Shown here piece after piece: positions 1 to 5,255 of a stretch of DNA of 8,562 nucleotides; the stretch's first letter is position 1; each line of letters opens with the position of its first letter. The notes beneath the pieces were generated by a model. It made no database searches, was not told the DNA's origin, and was given only the letters and a program-made list of their open reading frames with translations. Source of the DNA: Limiplasma sp964504385. GTDB lineage: Bacteria; Bacillota; Clostridia; Christensenellales; Aristaeellaceae. The translations under genes and the position numbers were made by a program. Where the stretch lies: contig CAZDEF010000093.1 in assembly GCA_964504385.1 (NCBI GenBank), forward strand, positions 1-8,562, given 5' to 3'.

Positions 1-2
1 CC

Positions 3-359
3 ACCCTCAGCCATGAGATCGCCCGCGTGGTGGACGCGCTGCGCGCCTGCCGCTACCGCGATTCGTTCTCTCTGGCGGATATGGCAGCCATCAGCCGCAT
101 GCCGGTGGAGACCTTCCGCAAGCGCTTCACCTCGGAGCTGGGCATCCCGCCGCTGGGCTACCTGCAGTTCCTCAAGATGGAGCGCGCCAAGACCCTCCTG
201 CGCGACGGCATGAGCGTGCGCCAGACGGGTGTGGAGATCGGCATGCCGGATCCCTACCATTTCTCCAAGCAGTTCAAGCGCGTGGTGGGCATGAGCCCCA
301 CCGCCTACCTCAAGCATGTGGGCCGCGACGATCATCCCTACTATCCTTCTGAATTGTAA
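3..359 (+). CDS. AraC-family transcriptional regulator, C-terminal DNA-binding domain (5' end outside window)
   Basis: The frame is open from the left edge and ends in TAA at 357-359, giving 118 visible residues. They form the double helix-turn-helix of AraC/XylS regulators. The first HTH is around SLADMAAISRMPVETFRKRF. A linker helix with YLQFLKMERAKTLL follows. The second HTH is VRQTGVEIGMPDPYHFSKQF, then the hallmark close GMSPTAYLKH. Such proteins bind DNA as activators or repressors, usually through an N-terminal sensor domain, which here lies outside the window, so the ligand and targets cannot be told. A GTG at 27 is in frame, but it sits inside the domain with no ribosome binding site, so it is not the start. 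No terminator hairpin is visible after the stop. The pfkA promoter begins about 24 bp downstream, and nothing in the sequence shows that this protein regulates pfkA. Confidence 0.93.
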   Translation, partial: TLSHEIARVVDALRACRYRDSFSLADMAAISRMPVETFRKRFTSELGIPPLGYLQFLKMERAKTLLRDGMSVRQTGVEIGMPDPYHFSKQFKRVVGMSPTAYLKHVGRDDHPYYPSEL

Positions 360-382
360 TTGCTTACACTTTGCCGTACCCC

Positions 383-410
383 TTGCGCGGAAAAAATCCT
401 GTGGTATACT
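383..410 (+). promoter_or_regulatory. Predicted sigma-A-type promoter of pfkA (extended -10)
   Basis: TATACT at 405-410 is one mismatch from TATAAT and is preceded by TGG (402-404), an extended -10. A weak -35, TTGCGC at 383-388, lies 16 bp upstream. Transcription would start near 416-418, which leaves a leader of about 43 nt before the TTG start. A five-pair hairpin (GGGCG 416-420 with CGCCC 427-431, loop TGATTG) would lie at the very 5' end of the mRNA. Such terminal hairpins often stabilise transcripts, but that role is inferred here. Confidence 0.6.
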
Positions 411-459
411 ATTTTGGGCGTGATTGCGCCCGTCTGATCGAAACAAGGAGTGATTTTCT

Positions 460-1512
460 TTGATCCGCAAGATTGGTATCCTCACCAGCGGCGGCGACTC
501 CCCCGGCATGAACGCAGCGGTCGTGAGCGTTGCGCGCTGCGCGGCGGCACACGGCATCCAGCTCATGGGCATCAAGCGCGGCTACAACGGCCTGCTGGGC
601 TTGAGCGATAATCCGCTGGACGACATTGCCGCGCTGGATATCGAAACTGTTCTTGATATTGCCGACATGGGCGGCACCTTCCTGCGCACGGCCCGCTGCA
701 CCGCCTTCAAGGAGGCGGATGTGCGCCGCGAAGCCGTGAAGCACCTGCGTGAGCTGGGCATCGACGCGCTGGTGGTCATCGGCGGCGACGGCAGCTACAC
801 CGGCGCCATGCGCCTGTGCGAGCTGGGCATGCCCTGCGTGGGCATTCCCGGAACGGTGGACAACGACCTTGGCTACACCGAAATGACGCTGGGCTTCGAC
901 ACCTGCGTGAATGTGTGCGTGGACGCGGTGCGTTCCATCCGCGCCACCAGCCGCAGCCACGACCGCCGCGGCGTCGTGCAGGTGATGGGCCGCTACTGCG
1001 GCGATGTTGCCATGCAGACCGCCATGGCCACCGGCGCTGAAATGGTGATCGTGCCTGAGATGGAGTGGAGCGTGGCGGAGATCGCCGAGCGCTTCCGCAC
1101 CCTGACGGAAAAGGGCAACCTGCGCGCCACCTGCATCATCTCCGAGCACTGCTGGGACAACATGGCCGAGATCGACACTTGGCGCGACTACATGAAGCAG
1201 TTCGACCCCGACATTCATGAGCACTCCAAGATCAACGCCGAGCGTCTGGCCAGCATGATCGAGCACATGAGCGGCTGCGAGACCCGCGCCACCGTGGTGG
1301 GTTACACCCAGCGCGGCGCACAGCCCACCGCCAAGGACAGCGCCTTCGCCTTCGAAGCCGGTCATCTGGCTGTGAACCTGCTCAACCGCGGCATCACCAA
1401 TCAGGCCATCGGCATCCGCCACGGCCGCGTCTTCAACATGCCCATCGGCGATGCGCTGATGATGAAGAAGCACTTCGACCGCGAAATGTACGAGCTGATC
1501 AACAAGCTGTAA
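460..1512 (+). CDS. pfkA: ATP-dependent 6-phosphofructokinase (TTG start)
   Basis: This 350-residue cytoplasmic enzyme phosphorylates fructose 6-phosphate to fructose 1,6-bisphosphate, the committed step of glycolysis. Visible motifs, in order, are GGDSPGMN (11-18), GGTFLRTAR (71-79), GGDGS (108-112), PGTVDND (130-136, with D134 as the expected catalytic base), MGRYCGD, ISE (E229) and ETRATVVGYTQRG (274-286). Gly111 and Gly131 lie where pyrophosphate-dependent enzymes carry Asp and Lys, so ATP is the likely donor. The TTG start at 460 is chosen because AAGGAG (445-450) lies 9 nt upstream and the translation begins MIRKIGILTSGG as the family does. Compared from memory with E. coli PfkA, it has about 26 extra residues between E229 and R276, Tyr282 in place of substrate-binding His249, and loss of several allosteric-site residues. 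The gene stands alone between its own promoter and terminator. Confidence 0.95.
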   Translation: MIRKIGILTSGGDSPGMNAAVVSVARCAAAHGIQLMGIKRGYNGLLGLSDNPLDDIAALDIETVLDIADMGGTFLRTARCTAFKEADVRREAVKHLRELGIDALVVIGGDGSYTGAMRLCELGMPCVGIPGTVDNDLGYTEMTLGFDTCVNVCVDAVRSIRATSRSHDRRGVVQVMGRYCGDVAMQTAMATGAEMVIVPEMEWSVAEIAERFRTLTEKGNLRATCIISEHCWDNMAEIDTWRDYMKQFDPDIHEHSKINAERLASMIEHMSGCETRATVVGYTQRGAQPTAKDSAFAFEAGHLAVNLLNRGITNQAIGIRHGRVFNMPIGDALMMKKHFDREMYELINKL

Positions 1513-1519
1513 TGCTTTC

Positions 1520-1565
1520 GGCCCGCAGTCCTCACCGGGGATTGCGGGCCTTGCTTTTTTCTTTT
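1520..1565 (+). terminator. Rho-independent terminator of pfkA
   Basis: GGCCCGCA (1520-1527) pairs perfectly with TGCGGGCC (1543-1550). Six more pairs, two of them G-U, continue inward (1528-1533 with 1537-1542), giving a 14-pair stem closed by the 3-nt loop ACC (1534-1536). A T-rich tail, TTGCTTTTTTCTTTT, follows at 1551-1565. It starts 8 nt after the pfkA stop codon and should separate pfkA from the peptidase gene. Confidence 0.92.
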
Positions 1566-1578
1566 GCGCATTCATTAT
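1551..1578 (+). promoter_or_regulatory. Possible weak promoter for the peptidase gene
   Basis: TTGCTT (1551-1556) and CATTAT (1573-1578) are 16 bp apart and could serve as -35 and -10 boxes. The -35 would overlap the T tract of the pfkA terminator. The strength of that terminator suggests the peptidase gene needs its own promoter, and this is the best match in the short gap. Each box has two mismatches to consensus. Confidence 0.3.
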
Positions 1579-1605
1579 GGATTTCAAAAAGGGAGGAAAT
1601 GAACC

Positions 1606-3342
1606 ATGACATGGGATCTGTCCATCTTCTACACCGGCTTTGACGACCCGGCGCTGCGCGCGGACATCGGGGCGATCCGCGCTGCGGTGGCGGGCGCGGA
1701 AGCGCTGCTGGCGGCGCAGGGGGACGCGGCGGCCAAGCTGGAAAAGCTGGTAGGCCTGACCGAAGAGGTGAACCGGCTGCTGGGCCGCGCCTTCGCGTAT
1801 GCGCAGCTCACGCTGGAGGCCGACAACACCAACGCCGAAGCCCTGCGCGTGGCAGACGAGCTGAGCCAGCTGATGGTGGACGTGCAGCTGATGAACAGCC
1901 GCACGGTGCGCTATGTGGGCCGTGTGGAAAATTTGGAAGAGGTCATCGCCTCCAGCGAGAAGCTGACGGCCAACGCTTTCATCCTGCGCGAGGACGCACA
2001 GGCCGCCGCGCACATGCTGCCGGCCGACATGGAAAAGTGGCTGCTGAAGATGTCGCTGAACGGCGGCGATGCGTTCTCCAAGCTGCGCGACCGGCTGATG
2101 GGATCGCACATGGTGGAGTACAAGGGTGAAAGCCTGCCGCTGCCCGCTGTGCGCGGCATGGCCTACGATGCGGACGGCGCGGTGCGCAAGGCGGCCTACG
2201 AGGCGGAGCTGGTCTCCTATGCCAAGGTGGAAACGGCCATGGCGTACTGCTTGGGCTCTATCAAGGGCGAAGCGGCCACCCTGTGCGAGCTCAAGGGCTA
2301 CGCCGACCCGCTGATGCAGACGCTGGAAACCAGCCGCATGGATCACGCCACTTTGGACGCCATGTGGACTGCCATCCGCGAGGCGCTGCCGGATTTCCGC
2401 CGCTATCTGCGCAAAAAGGCCGAGCTGCTGGGGCACAAGAACGGCCTGCCGTTCTACGATCTGTTCGCGCCCATGGGCAAGAGCAGCCGCACCTACACTG
2501 CGCAGGAGGCCCGCGCGCTGCTGGTGGAGACCTTCACACGCATCAGCCCCGATATGGGCGCGTTCATCGATCAGGCGTTCGAGAACCGCTGGATCGACAT
2601 GTATCCGCGCGCCGGAAAGAGCGGCGGCGCGTTCTGCTGGGGCAGCCATGAAAAGAAGGTGAGCCGCATCCTGACCAACTTCACCGGCAGCTTTTCGGAT
2701 GTGAGCACGCTGGCGCACGAGCTGGGCCACGCGTGGCACAACCGCTGCATGGAGCAAAAGCCCCTGCTGCTGGCGGATCCGCCCATGCCGCTGGCGGAGA
2801 CGGCCTCCATTTTCAACGAGACGCTGCTGATGCACGAGGTACGCAAGCATGCGGATGCGGACACGGCCTTCACCCTGCTGGAGGGCAGTTTGCAGGATGC
2901 CACGCAGACCATTGTGGACATTTACAGCCGCTTCTTATTTGAGAGCGCGGTCTTTGAGGCGCGCAAGACACACATGCCCACTGCGGCTGAGCTGAACCGC
3001 ATGATGCTGGATGCGCAGCAGGAGGCCTATGGCGACGGGTTGGATCCCGATGTACGGCATCCGGGCATGTGGCTTTGCAAGAGCCACTATTACAGCACGG
3101 GGCTGCATTTCTACAATTTCCCCTACGCATTCGGGCATTTGTTTGGTTTGGGTGTTTTCAGCAAGTATTTGGAGGAAGGCGCGGCCTTCCTGCCGCGGTA
3201 CAATGCATTGCTGGCCTCCTGCGGTGCAGACACCATTCCCAACGTGGCGGCCAGCGTGGGCATTGATGTACGCGATGCGGATTACTGGCGCAGTGCGCTG
3301 AAGGTGATCCGGGGGGATATTGAGGCGTTTGTGGGGGAGTGA
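1606..3342 (+). CDS. pepF: M3-family zinc oligoendopeptidase (PepF type)
   Basis: This 578-residue cytoplasmic metallopeptidase is close to the usual PepF length of about 600. The family cleaves short oligopeptides, commonly those taken up from outside. The zinc-binding signature HELGH lies at 371-375 (ligands H371 and H375, catalytic E372). ETASIFNE at 398-405 supplies the third ligand, E398. The tyrosine-rich stretch HYYSTGLHFYNFPY (494-507) fits the active-site tyrosines of the fold. The N-terminal ~200 residues are the helical domain expected of M3B enzymes. No signal peptide or membrane segment is seen. ATG 1606 is preceded by GGGAGG (1591-1596). The gene lies between the pfkA terminator and a 987-bp noncoding region. 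An Opp peptide importer follows, so a role in using imported peptides is plausible. The last 70 or so codons use TTG and TTT more than the rest. Confidence 0.93.
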   Translation: MTWDLSIFYTGFDDPALRADIGAIRAAVAGAEALLAAQGDAAAKLEKLVGLTEEVNRLLGRAFAYAQLTLEADNTNAEALRVADELSQLMVDVQLMNSRTVRYVGRVENLEEVIASSEKLTANAFILREDAQAAAHMLPADMEKWLLKMSLNGGDAFSKLRDRLMGSHMVEYKGESLPLPAVRGMAYDADGAVRKAAYEAELVSYAKVETAMAYCLGSIKGEAATLCELKGYADPLMQTLETSRMDHATLDAMWTAIREALPDFRRYLRKKAELLGHKNGLPFYDLFAPMGKSSRTYTAQEARALLVETFTRISPDMGAFIDQAFENRWIDMYPRAGKSGGAFCWGSHEKKVSRILTNFTGSFSDVSTLAHELGHAWHNRCMEQKPLLLADPPMPLAETASIFNETLLMHEVRKHADADTAFTLLEGSLQDATQTIVDIYSRFLFESAVFEARKTHMPTAAELNRMMLDAQQEAYGDGLDPDVRHPGMWLCKSHYYSTGLHFYNFPYAFGHLFGLGVFSKYLEEGAAFLPRYNALLASCGADTIPNVAASVGIDVRDADYWRSALKVIRGDIEAFVGE

Positions 3343-3361
3343 GCGATGGGGGGCGGGCGGC

Positions 3362-3381
3362 ACGCGCGGGCGCGTTCTTTG
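3362..3381 (+). terminator. Weak possible terminator after pepF
   Basis: ACGCG (3362-3366) pairs with CGCGT (3371-3375) around the loop CGGG, and the sequence TCTTTG follows. The stem has only five pairs and the T tract is poor. It is the best terminator-like element just after the peptidase stop codon, so the call is tentative. Confidence 0.25.
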
Positions 3382-3477
3382 TTGCTGATTGATGTTGCTT
3401 TTTGATTGGCTTTGCGGCGGCATGCTTGACGCTTCTCTACAGCTGCAATTTACGCGCAACAGGGATGCCTCCGGCGG

Positions 3478-3565
3478 CCAAGGAGACCAGGGGGAACGTC
3501 GAGGTTCCCCGCCCTTCGGGCCATTATTGTACCGGAACATGTGCCCACCGCAGGTGCCTCCTTGG
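3478..3565. repeat. Multi-branched inverted-repeat element (candidate structured RNA or repeat unit)
   Basis: CCAAGGAGACC (3478-3488) pairs with the 13-nt GGTGCCTCCTTGG (3553-3565), giving 11 pairs with a GC bulge. This outer stem encloses two hairpins that touch each other. The first is GGGGAAC (3491-3497) with GTTCCCC (3504-3510), loop GTCGAG. The second is GCCC (3511-3514) with GGGC (3518-3521), loop TTC. About 31 nt after the second hairpin are unpaired or weakly paired. Nesting of this sort implies folding as RNA or as single-stranded DNA on either strand. I do not recognise a known RNA family. Confidence 0.5.
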
Positions 3566-3593
3566 ATCCTCCTTCCCAGCGGCACCGGACATT

Positions 3594-3613
3594 CGCGGCG
3601 CTGAAGCGCCGCG
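3594..3613. repeat. Perfect 8-pair GC hairpin, TGAA loop
   Basis: CGCGGCGC (3594-3601) pairs with GCGCCGCG (3606-3613) around the tetraloop TGAA. No T tract follows on either strand, so it is not an intrinsic terminator. It is one unit in the chain of hairpins between pepF and oppB. Confidence 0.7.
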
Positions 3614-3655
3614 CCTGCCCTCCGCATCGAACGTTCTTGCGCGCCGCTCCCTTCA

Positions 3656-3679
3656 GTCGAAGGGGCCCTTCCCTTCGAC
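3656..3679. repeat. Perfect 9-pair hairpin
   Basis: GTCGAAGGG (3656-3664) pairs with CCCTTCGAC (3671-3679) around a 6-nt loop. No T tract follows. It is another member of the intergenic hairpin series. Confidence 0.7.
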
Positions 3680-3785
3680 CCGGTCGCTCTGGCATTGAGC
3701 AAGTTAGCCGTGCGGCGACATAGCTGTTCCCTCTGCAATTTTCTTAGCAAGCACAGTCCCTTCGTAAACCCACCCGTAGCCCAGC

Positions 3786-3800
3786 TCTGCCGAAGGCAGA
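3786..3800. repeat. 6-pair hairpin, GAA loop
   Basis: TCTGCC (3786-3791) pairs with GGCAGA (3795-3800) around GAA. A further weak four-pair stem, GGCG (3806-3809) with CGCC (3815-3818), lies just downstream. Both fit the structured block, though alone they are short enough to occur by chance. Confidence 0.5.
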
Positions 3801-3875
3801 AGTAGGGCGGTTCTCGCCGCGTCCGTGGAAAATGCTTCCCGCGACTTAGATAAGTTACTCCCCTCCCACGGGGGT

Positions 3876-3893
3876 CAAGGGGTTTACCCCTTG
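3876..3893. repeat. Perfect 7-pair hairpin inside a larger imperfect palindrome
   Basis: CAAGGGG (3876-3882) pairs with CCCCTTG (3887-3893) around TTTA. The flanks continue with imperfect pairing: pyrimidine-rich 3858-3870 (CTCCCCTCCCACG) against purine-rich 3894-3907. This makes a cruciform-capable stretch of roughly 50 bp. There is no T tract. Confidence 0.65.
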
Positions 3894-3918
3894 CGCGGGA
3901 AGGGGGGAGGCGGGGAGT

Positions 3919-3974
3919 CCAGAGGGGTGTCCCGGGGGGACCGGTGCGGGGTCCCCCCCCCGACATCCCTCTGG
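3919..3974. repeat. Large 56-bp imperfect palindrome
   Basis: CCAGAGGGGTGTC (3919-3931) pairs with GACATCCCTCTGG (3962-3974), 13 pairs with one G-T. After a small internal loop of C residues, GGGGGACC (about 3935-3942) pairs with GGTCCCCC (3950-3957) around a loop of roughly 7 nt. The inner register can slide because of the G and C runs. This is the longest hairpin in the block. It has no T tract and looks like a palindromic repeat unit, not a terminator. Confidence 0.75.
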
Positions 3975-3981
3975 CCCTAGC

Positions 3982-3996
3982 GGAGCGGGCCGCTCC
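3982..3996. repeat. Perfect 6-pair hairpin
   Basis: GGAGCG (3982-3987) pairs with CGCTCC (3991-3996) around GGC. It lies only 7 bp beyond the large palindrome and 5 bp before the first copy of the direct-repeat hairpin. Confidence 0.55.
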
Positions 3997-4000
3997 ATAG

Positions 4001-4066
4001 CTCCCCCTGCAAGGGGAGCAACCTTAACCAGCCGCGCGCCAGCGTACCCTGCAAGGGGAGCAACCT
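4001..4066. repeat. Two exact copies of a 20-bp direct repeat
   Basis: CCCTGCAAGGGGAGCAACCT occurs at 4005-4024 and again, identical, at 4047-4066, so the period is 42 bp with a 22-bp spacer. The first copy is also part of a hairpin, CTCCCC (4001-4006) with GGGGAG (4013-4018), loop CTGCAA. In the second copy the preceding bases differ (GTA in place of CTC), so the hairpin is weaker. Two copies with this spacing do not make a CRISPR array. Confidence 0.8.
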
Positions 4067-4162
4067 CCCCCCACCCGCACACAACATTCCCTCCCCCCTT
4101 CCCGCACACCACAATGCATGTTTATTCACCCCTCCATGCATCCCCCGCCGCCCCCAAACCCC
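4067..4162. other. C-rich tract with G-quadruplex potential on the minus strand
   Basis: Runs of C occur at 4067-4072, 4074-4076, 4089-4091, 4093-4098, 4101-4103, 4129-4132, 4142-4146, 4151-4155 and 4159-4162. The last four runs have spacers of 9, 4 and 3 nt, so the opposite strand resembles a G-quadruplex motif, although the 9-nt loop is longer than the usual limit of 7. A 7-bp inverted repeat, ATGCATG (4114-4120) with CATGCAT (4135-4141), is embedded. The tract ends where the AT-rich opp promoter region begins. Confidence 0.5.
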
Positions 4163-4214
4163 GCCTTCCATTGTATTTTCTGTGTATTTGTTCCGTAAAA
4201 ACCTTCCATCAAAG

Positions 4215-4243
4215 TTGCAAATATATCGACAAATGTGTAAAAT
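4215..4243 (+). promoter_or_regulatory. Predicted promoter of the opp operon
   Basis: TTGCAA (4215-4220) and TAAAAT (4238-4243) are 17 bp apart, a good match to a housekeeping promoter, in the most AT-rich stretch of the window. Transcription would begin near 4250 and leave a leader of about 80 nt. An alternative pair, TCGACA (4226-4231) and TATACT (4251-4256), has a 19-bp spacer and would start near 4263, within the first palindrome. Confidence 0.6.
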
Positions 4244-4259
4244 ATAAGCCTATACTTTC

Positions 4260-4281
4260 AAAACAGGGAGCTCCCTGTTTT
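4260..4281. promoter_or_regulatory. Perfect 22-bp palindrome, candidate operator or leader hairpin
   Basis: AAAACAGGGAG (4260-4270) is the exact reverse complement of CTCCCTGTTTT (4271-4281), with no central spacer. It lies just after the predicted -10 boxes and upstream of oppB. As DNA it could be the site of a dimeric regulator. As RNA it would fold with a 9-pair stem and an AGCT loop. The regulator is unknown. Confidence 0.65.
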
Positions 4282-4306
4282 ACGGATGATCCGATCATTC
4301 GTAAAA
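4278..4306. promoter_or_regulatory. Second palindrome (14-bp arms), candidate operator or leader hairpin
   Basis: TTTACGGATGATC (4279-4291) and GATCATTCGTAAA (4293-4305) are inverted around C4292 with one G-T position, and a further T-A pair at 4278/4306 gives 14-bp arms. The core ATGATCCGATCAT is a perfect 13-nt palindrome. The element shares its first four bases with the palindrome before it. The two dyad centres are about 21.5 bp apart. It ends 9 nt before the oppB ribosome binding site, so it could also influence translation as an RNA hairpin. Confidence 0.6.
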
Positions 4307-4329
4307 AGAACGTTTGGAGGGAACGAGCG

Positions 4330-5241
4330 ATGCTCAAATATACGGTCAAACGATTGCTGCTGGCGATCGTGACAGTATTCATCATTGCGGCGATCACCTT
4401 TTTTGCGATGAACGCCATCCCCGGCGGCCCCTTCGCCAGTGAAAAGGCCAAGGACCCCGCTACCATGGCCATGCTGGAAAAACGCTTCGGGCTGGATAAA
4501 CCGCTGGGCGAGCAGTTTGTGAACTATATCAAAAACCTGCTCCATGGCGACTTTGGCATCTCCACCAAGACCAACCGCGAGATCAGCGATATCATCTCCG
4601 AAAGCTTCGGTGTGTCCGCCCGTCTGGGCCTGATGGCCGCGTGCATCGCCGTGGTGTGCGGGCTGGTGCTGGGCTGCATCGCCGCCCTGAACCGCGGCAA
4701 GTGGCTGGACCGCATCATCATCTTCTTCACCACGCTGCTGGTGTCTGTGCCCAACTTTGTGCTGGCTACCTTCCTGCTGCTCATCTTCTGCCTGCAGCTC
4801 AAGTGGATCGGCGTGTGGAACCCGGCCAACCCCAACTACATCCTGCCGGTGATCGCCCTGGCCATGAACCCCATGGCCTACATCACCCGCCTGACCAAGT
4901 CCAGCATGCTGGACGTGCTGGGGCAGGATTACATCCGCACCGCCCGCGCCAAGGGCGTGCGCGGCAGCCTGGTCATCTTCAAGCATGCCCTGCGCAACGG
5001 CCTCATCCCCGTGATCACCTATGTGGGCCCCATGACCGCCTACATCCTGACCGGCTCCATGGTGGTGGAGACCGTGTTCACCATCGGCGGACTGGGCACC
5101 CAGTTTGTGAAATCCATCGGCAATCAGGACTATCCCCTGATCATGGCCACCACCATCTTTTTGGCGGTGCTGATGGTAATGGCTACCCTGATCAGCGACC
5201 TGGTGTATAAGCTGGTCGACCCGCGCATCACTCTGGAATAA
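4330..5241 (+). CDS. oppB: Peptide ABC transporter permease, OppB/DppB type
   Basis: One of the two membrane-channel subunits of an oligopeptide (Opp/Dpp family) importer, 303 residues. The N-terminus MLKYTVKRLLLAIVTVF and the IPGGPF segment after the first helix are typical of OppB. Six membrane segments can be seen, at roughly 9-29, 98-120, 128-156, 168-187, 225-250 and 269-295. The EAA loop that docks on the ATPase is around 199-222 (QDYIRTARAKGVRG onward). The C-terminus VDPRITLE is also typical. ATG 4330 is chosen because GGAGGG (4316-4321) lies 8 nt upstream. The frame stays open back to 4114, but that extension crosses the predicted promoter and palindromes, has no ribosome binding site and would prepend about 72 residues unlike any OppB. 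oppC follows after 14 bp. Confidence 0.95.
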   Translation: MLKYTVKRLLLAIVTVFIIAAITFFAMNAIPGGPFASEKAKDPATMAMLEKRFGLDKPLGEQFVNYIKNLLHGDFGISTKTNREISDIISESFGVSARLGLMAACIAVVCGLVLGCIAALNRGKWLDRIIIFFTTLLVSVPNFVLATFLLLIFCLQLKWIGVWNPANPNYILPVIALAMNPMAYITRLTKSSMLDVLGQDYIRTARAKGVRGSLVIFKHALRNGLIPVITYVGPMTAYILTGSMVVETVFTIGGLGTQFVKSIGNQDYPLIMATTIFLAVLMVMATLISDLVYKLVDPRITLE

Positions 5242-5255
5242 AGGAGGAAGCATCC

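Larger units (their letters stand above)
3343..4329. other. 987-bp noncoding, structure-rich intergenic region
   Basis: No frame here has a plausible start, ribosome binding site and recognisable protein on either strand. The open frames are low-complexity Arg/Pro/Gly-rich translations of GC-rich DNA. The block divides into three. From about 3468 to 4066 it is a nearly continuous series of perfect or near-perfect hairpins plus a 20-bp direct repeat. From 4067 to 4162 it is a C-rich tract on this strand. From about 4163 to 4329 it is AT-rich, with the promoter and leader of the opp operon. The dense hairpins and change in composition suggest mosaic, multi-copy intergenic repeat DNA, although copy number cannot be judged from one window. 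Confidence 0.85.

Noticed and set aside
27..29. GTG 27 as the start of the AraC-family gene
   Set aside because: The frame is open to the window edge, the residues before it continue the domain, and there is no ribosome binding site.
409..2850. 813-codon minus-strand open frame across pfkA and pepF
   Set aside because: It is antisense to two well-identified genes, its translation is rich in His, Ala, Gln and Val without domains, and GC-rich codon bias commonly yields such open antisense frames.
3389..3723. Small plus-strand open frames of 60-98 codons in the repeat block
   Set aside because: They overlap one another in different frames, lack ribosome binding sites and encode low-complexity translations of hairpin DNA.
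2935..3966. 343-codon minus-strand open frame through the end of pepF and the repeat block
   Set aside because: It covers the antisense of pepF plus hairpin DNA, gives an Arg/Gly/Pro-rich product with no family resemblance, and has no convincing ribosome binding site. It is likely to be mis-annotated as a hypothetical protein elsewhere.
4001..4066. CRISPR array
   Set aside because: There are only two repeats of 20 bp with a 22-bp spacer, no third copy and no cas genes nearby.
4114..4329. Upstream in-frame extension of oppB starting at ATG 4114
   Set aside because: No ribosome binding site precedes 4114. The extension crosses the predicted promoter and both palindromes and lacks OppB resemblance, while ATG 4330 has GGAGGG at 8 nt and the normal family start.
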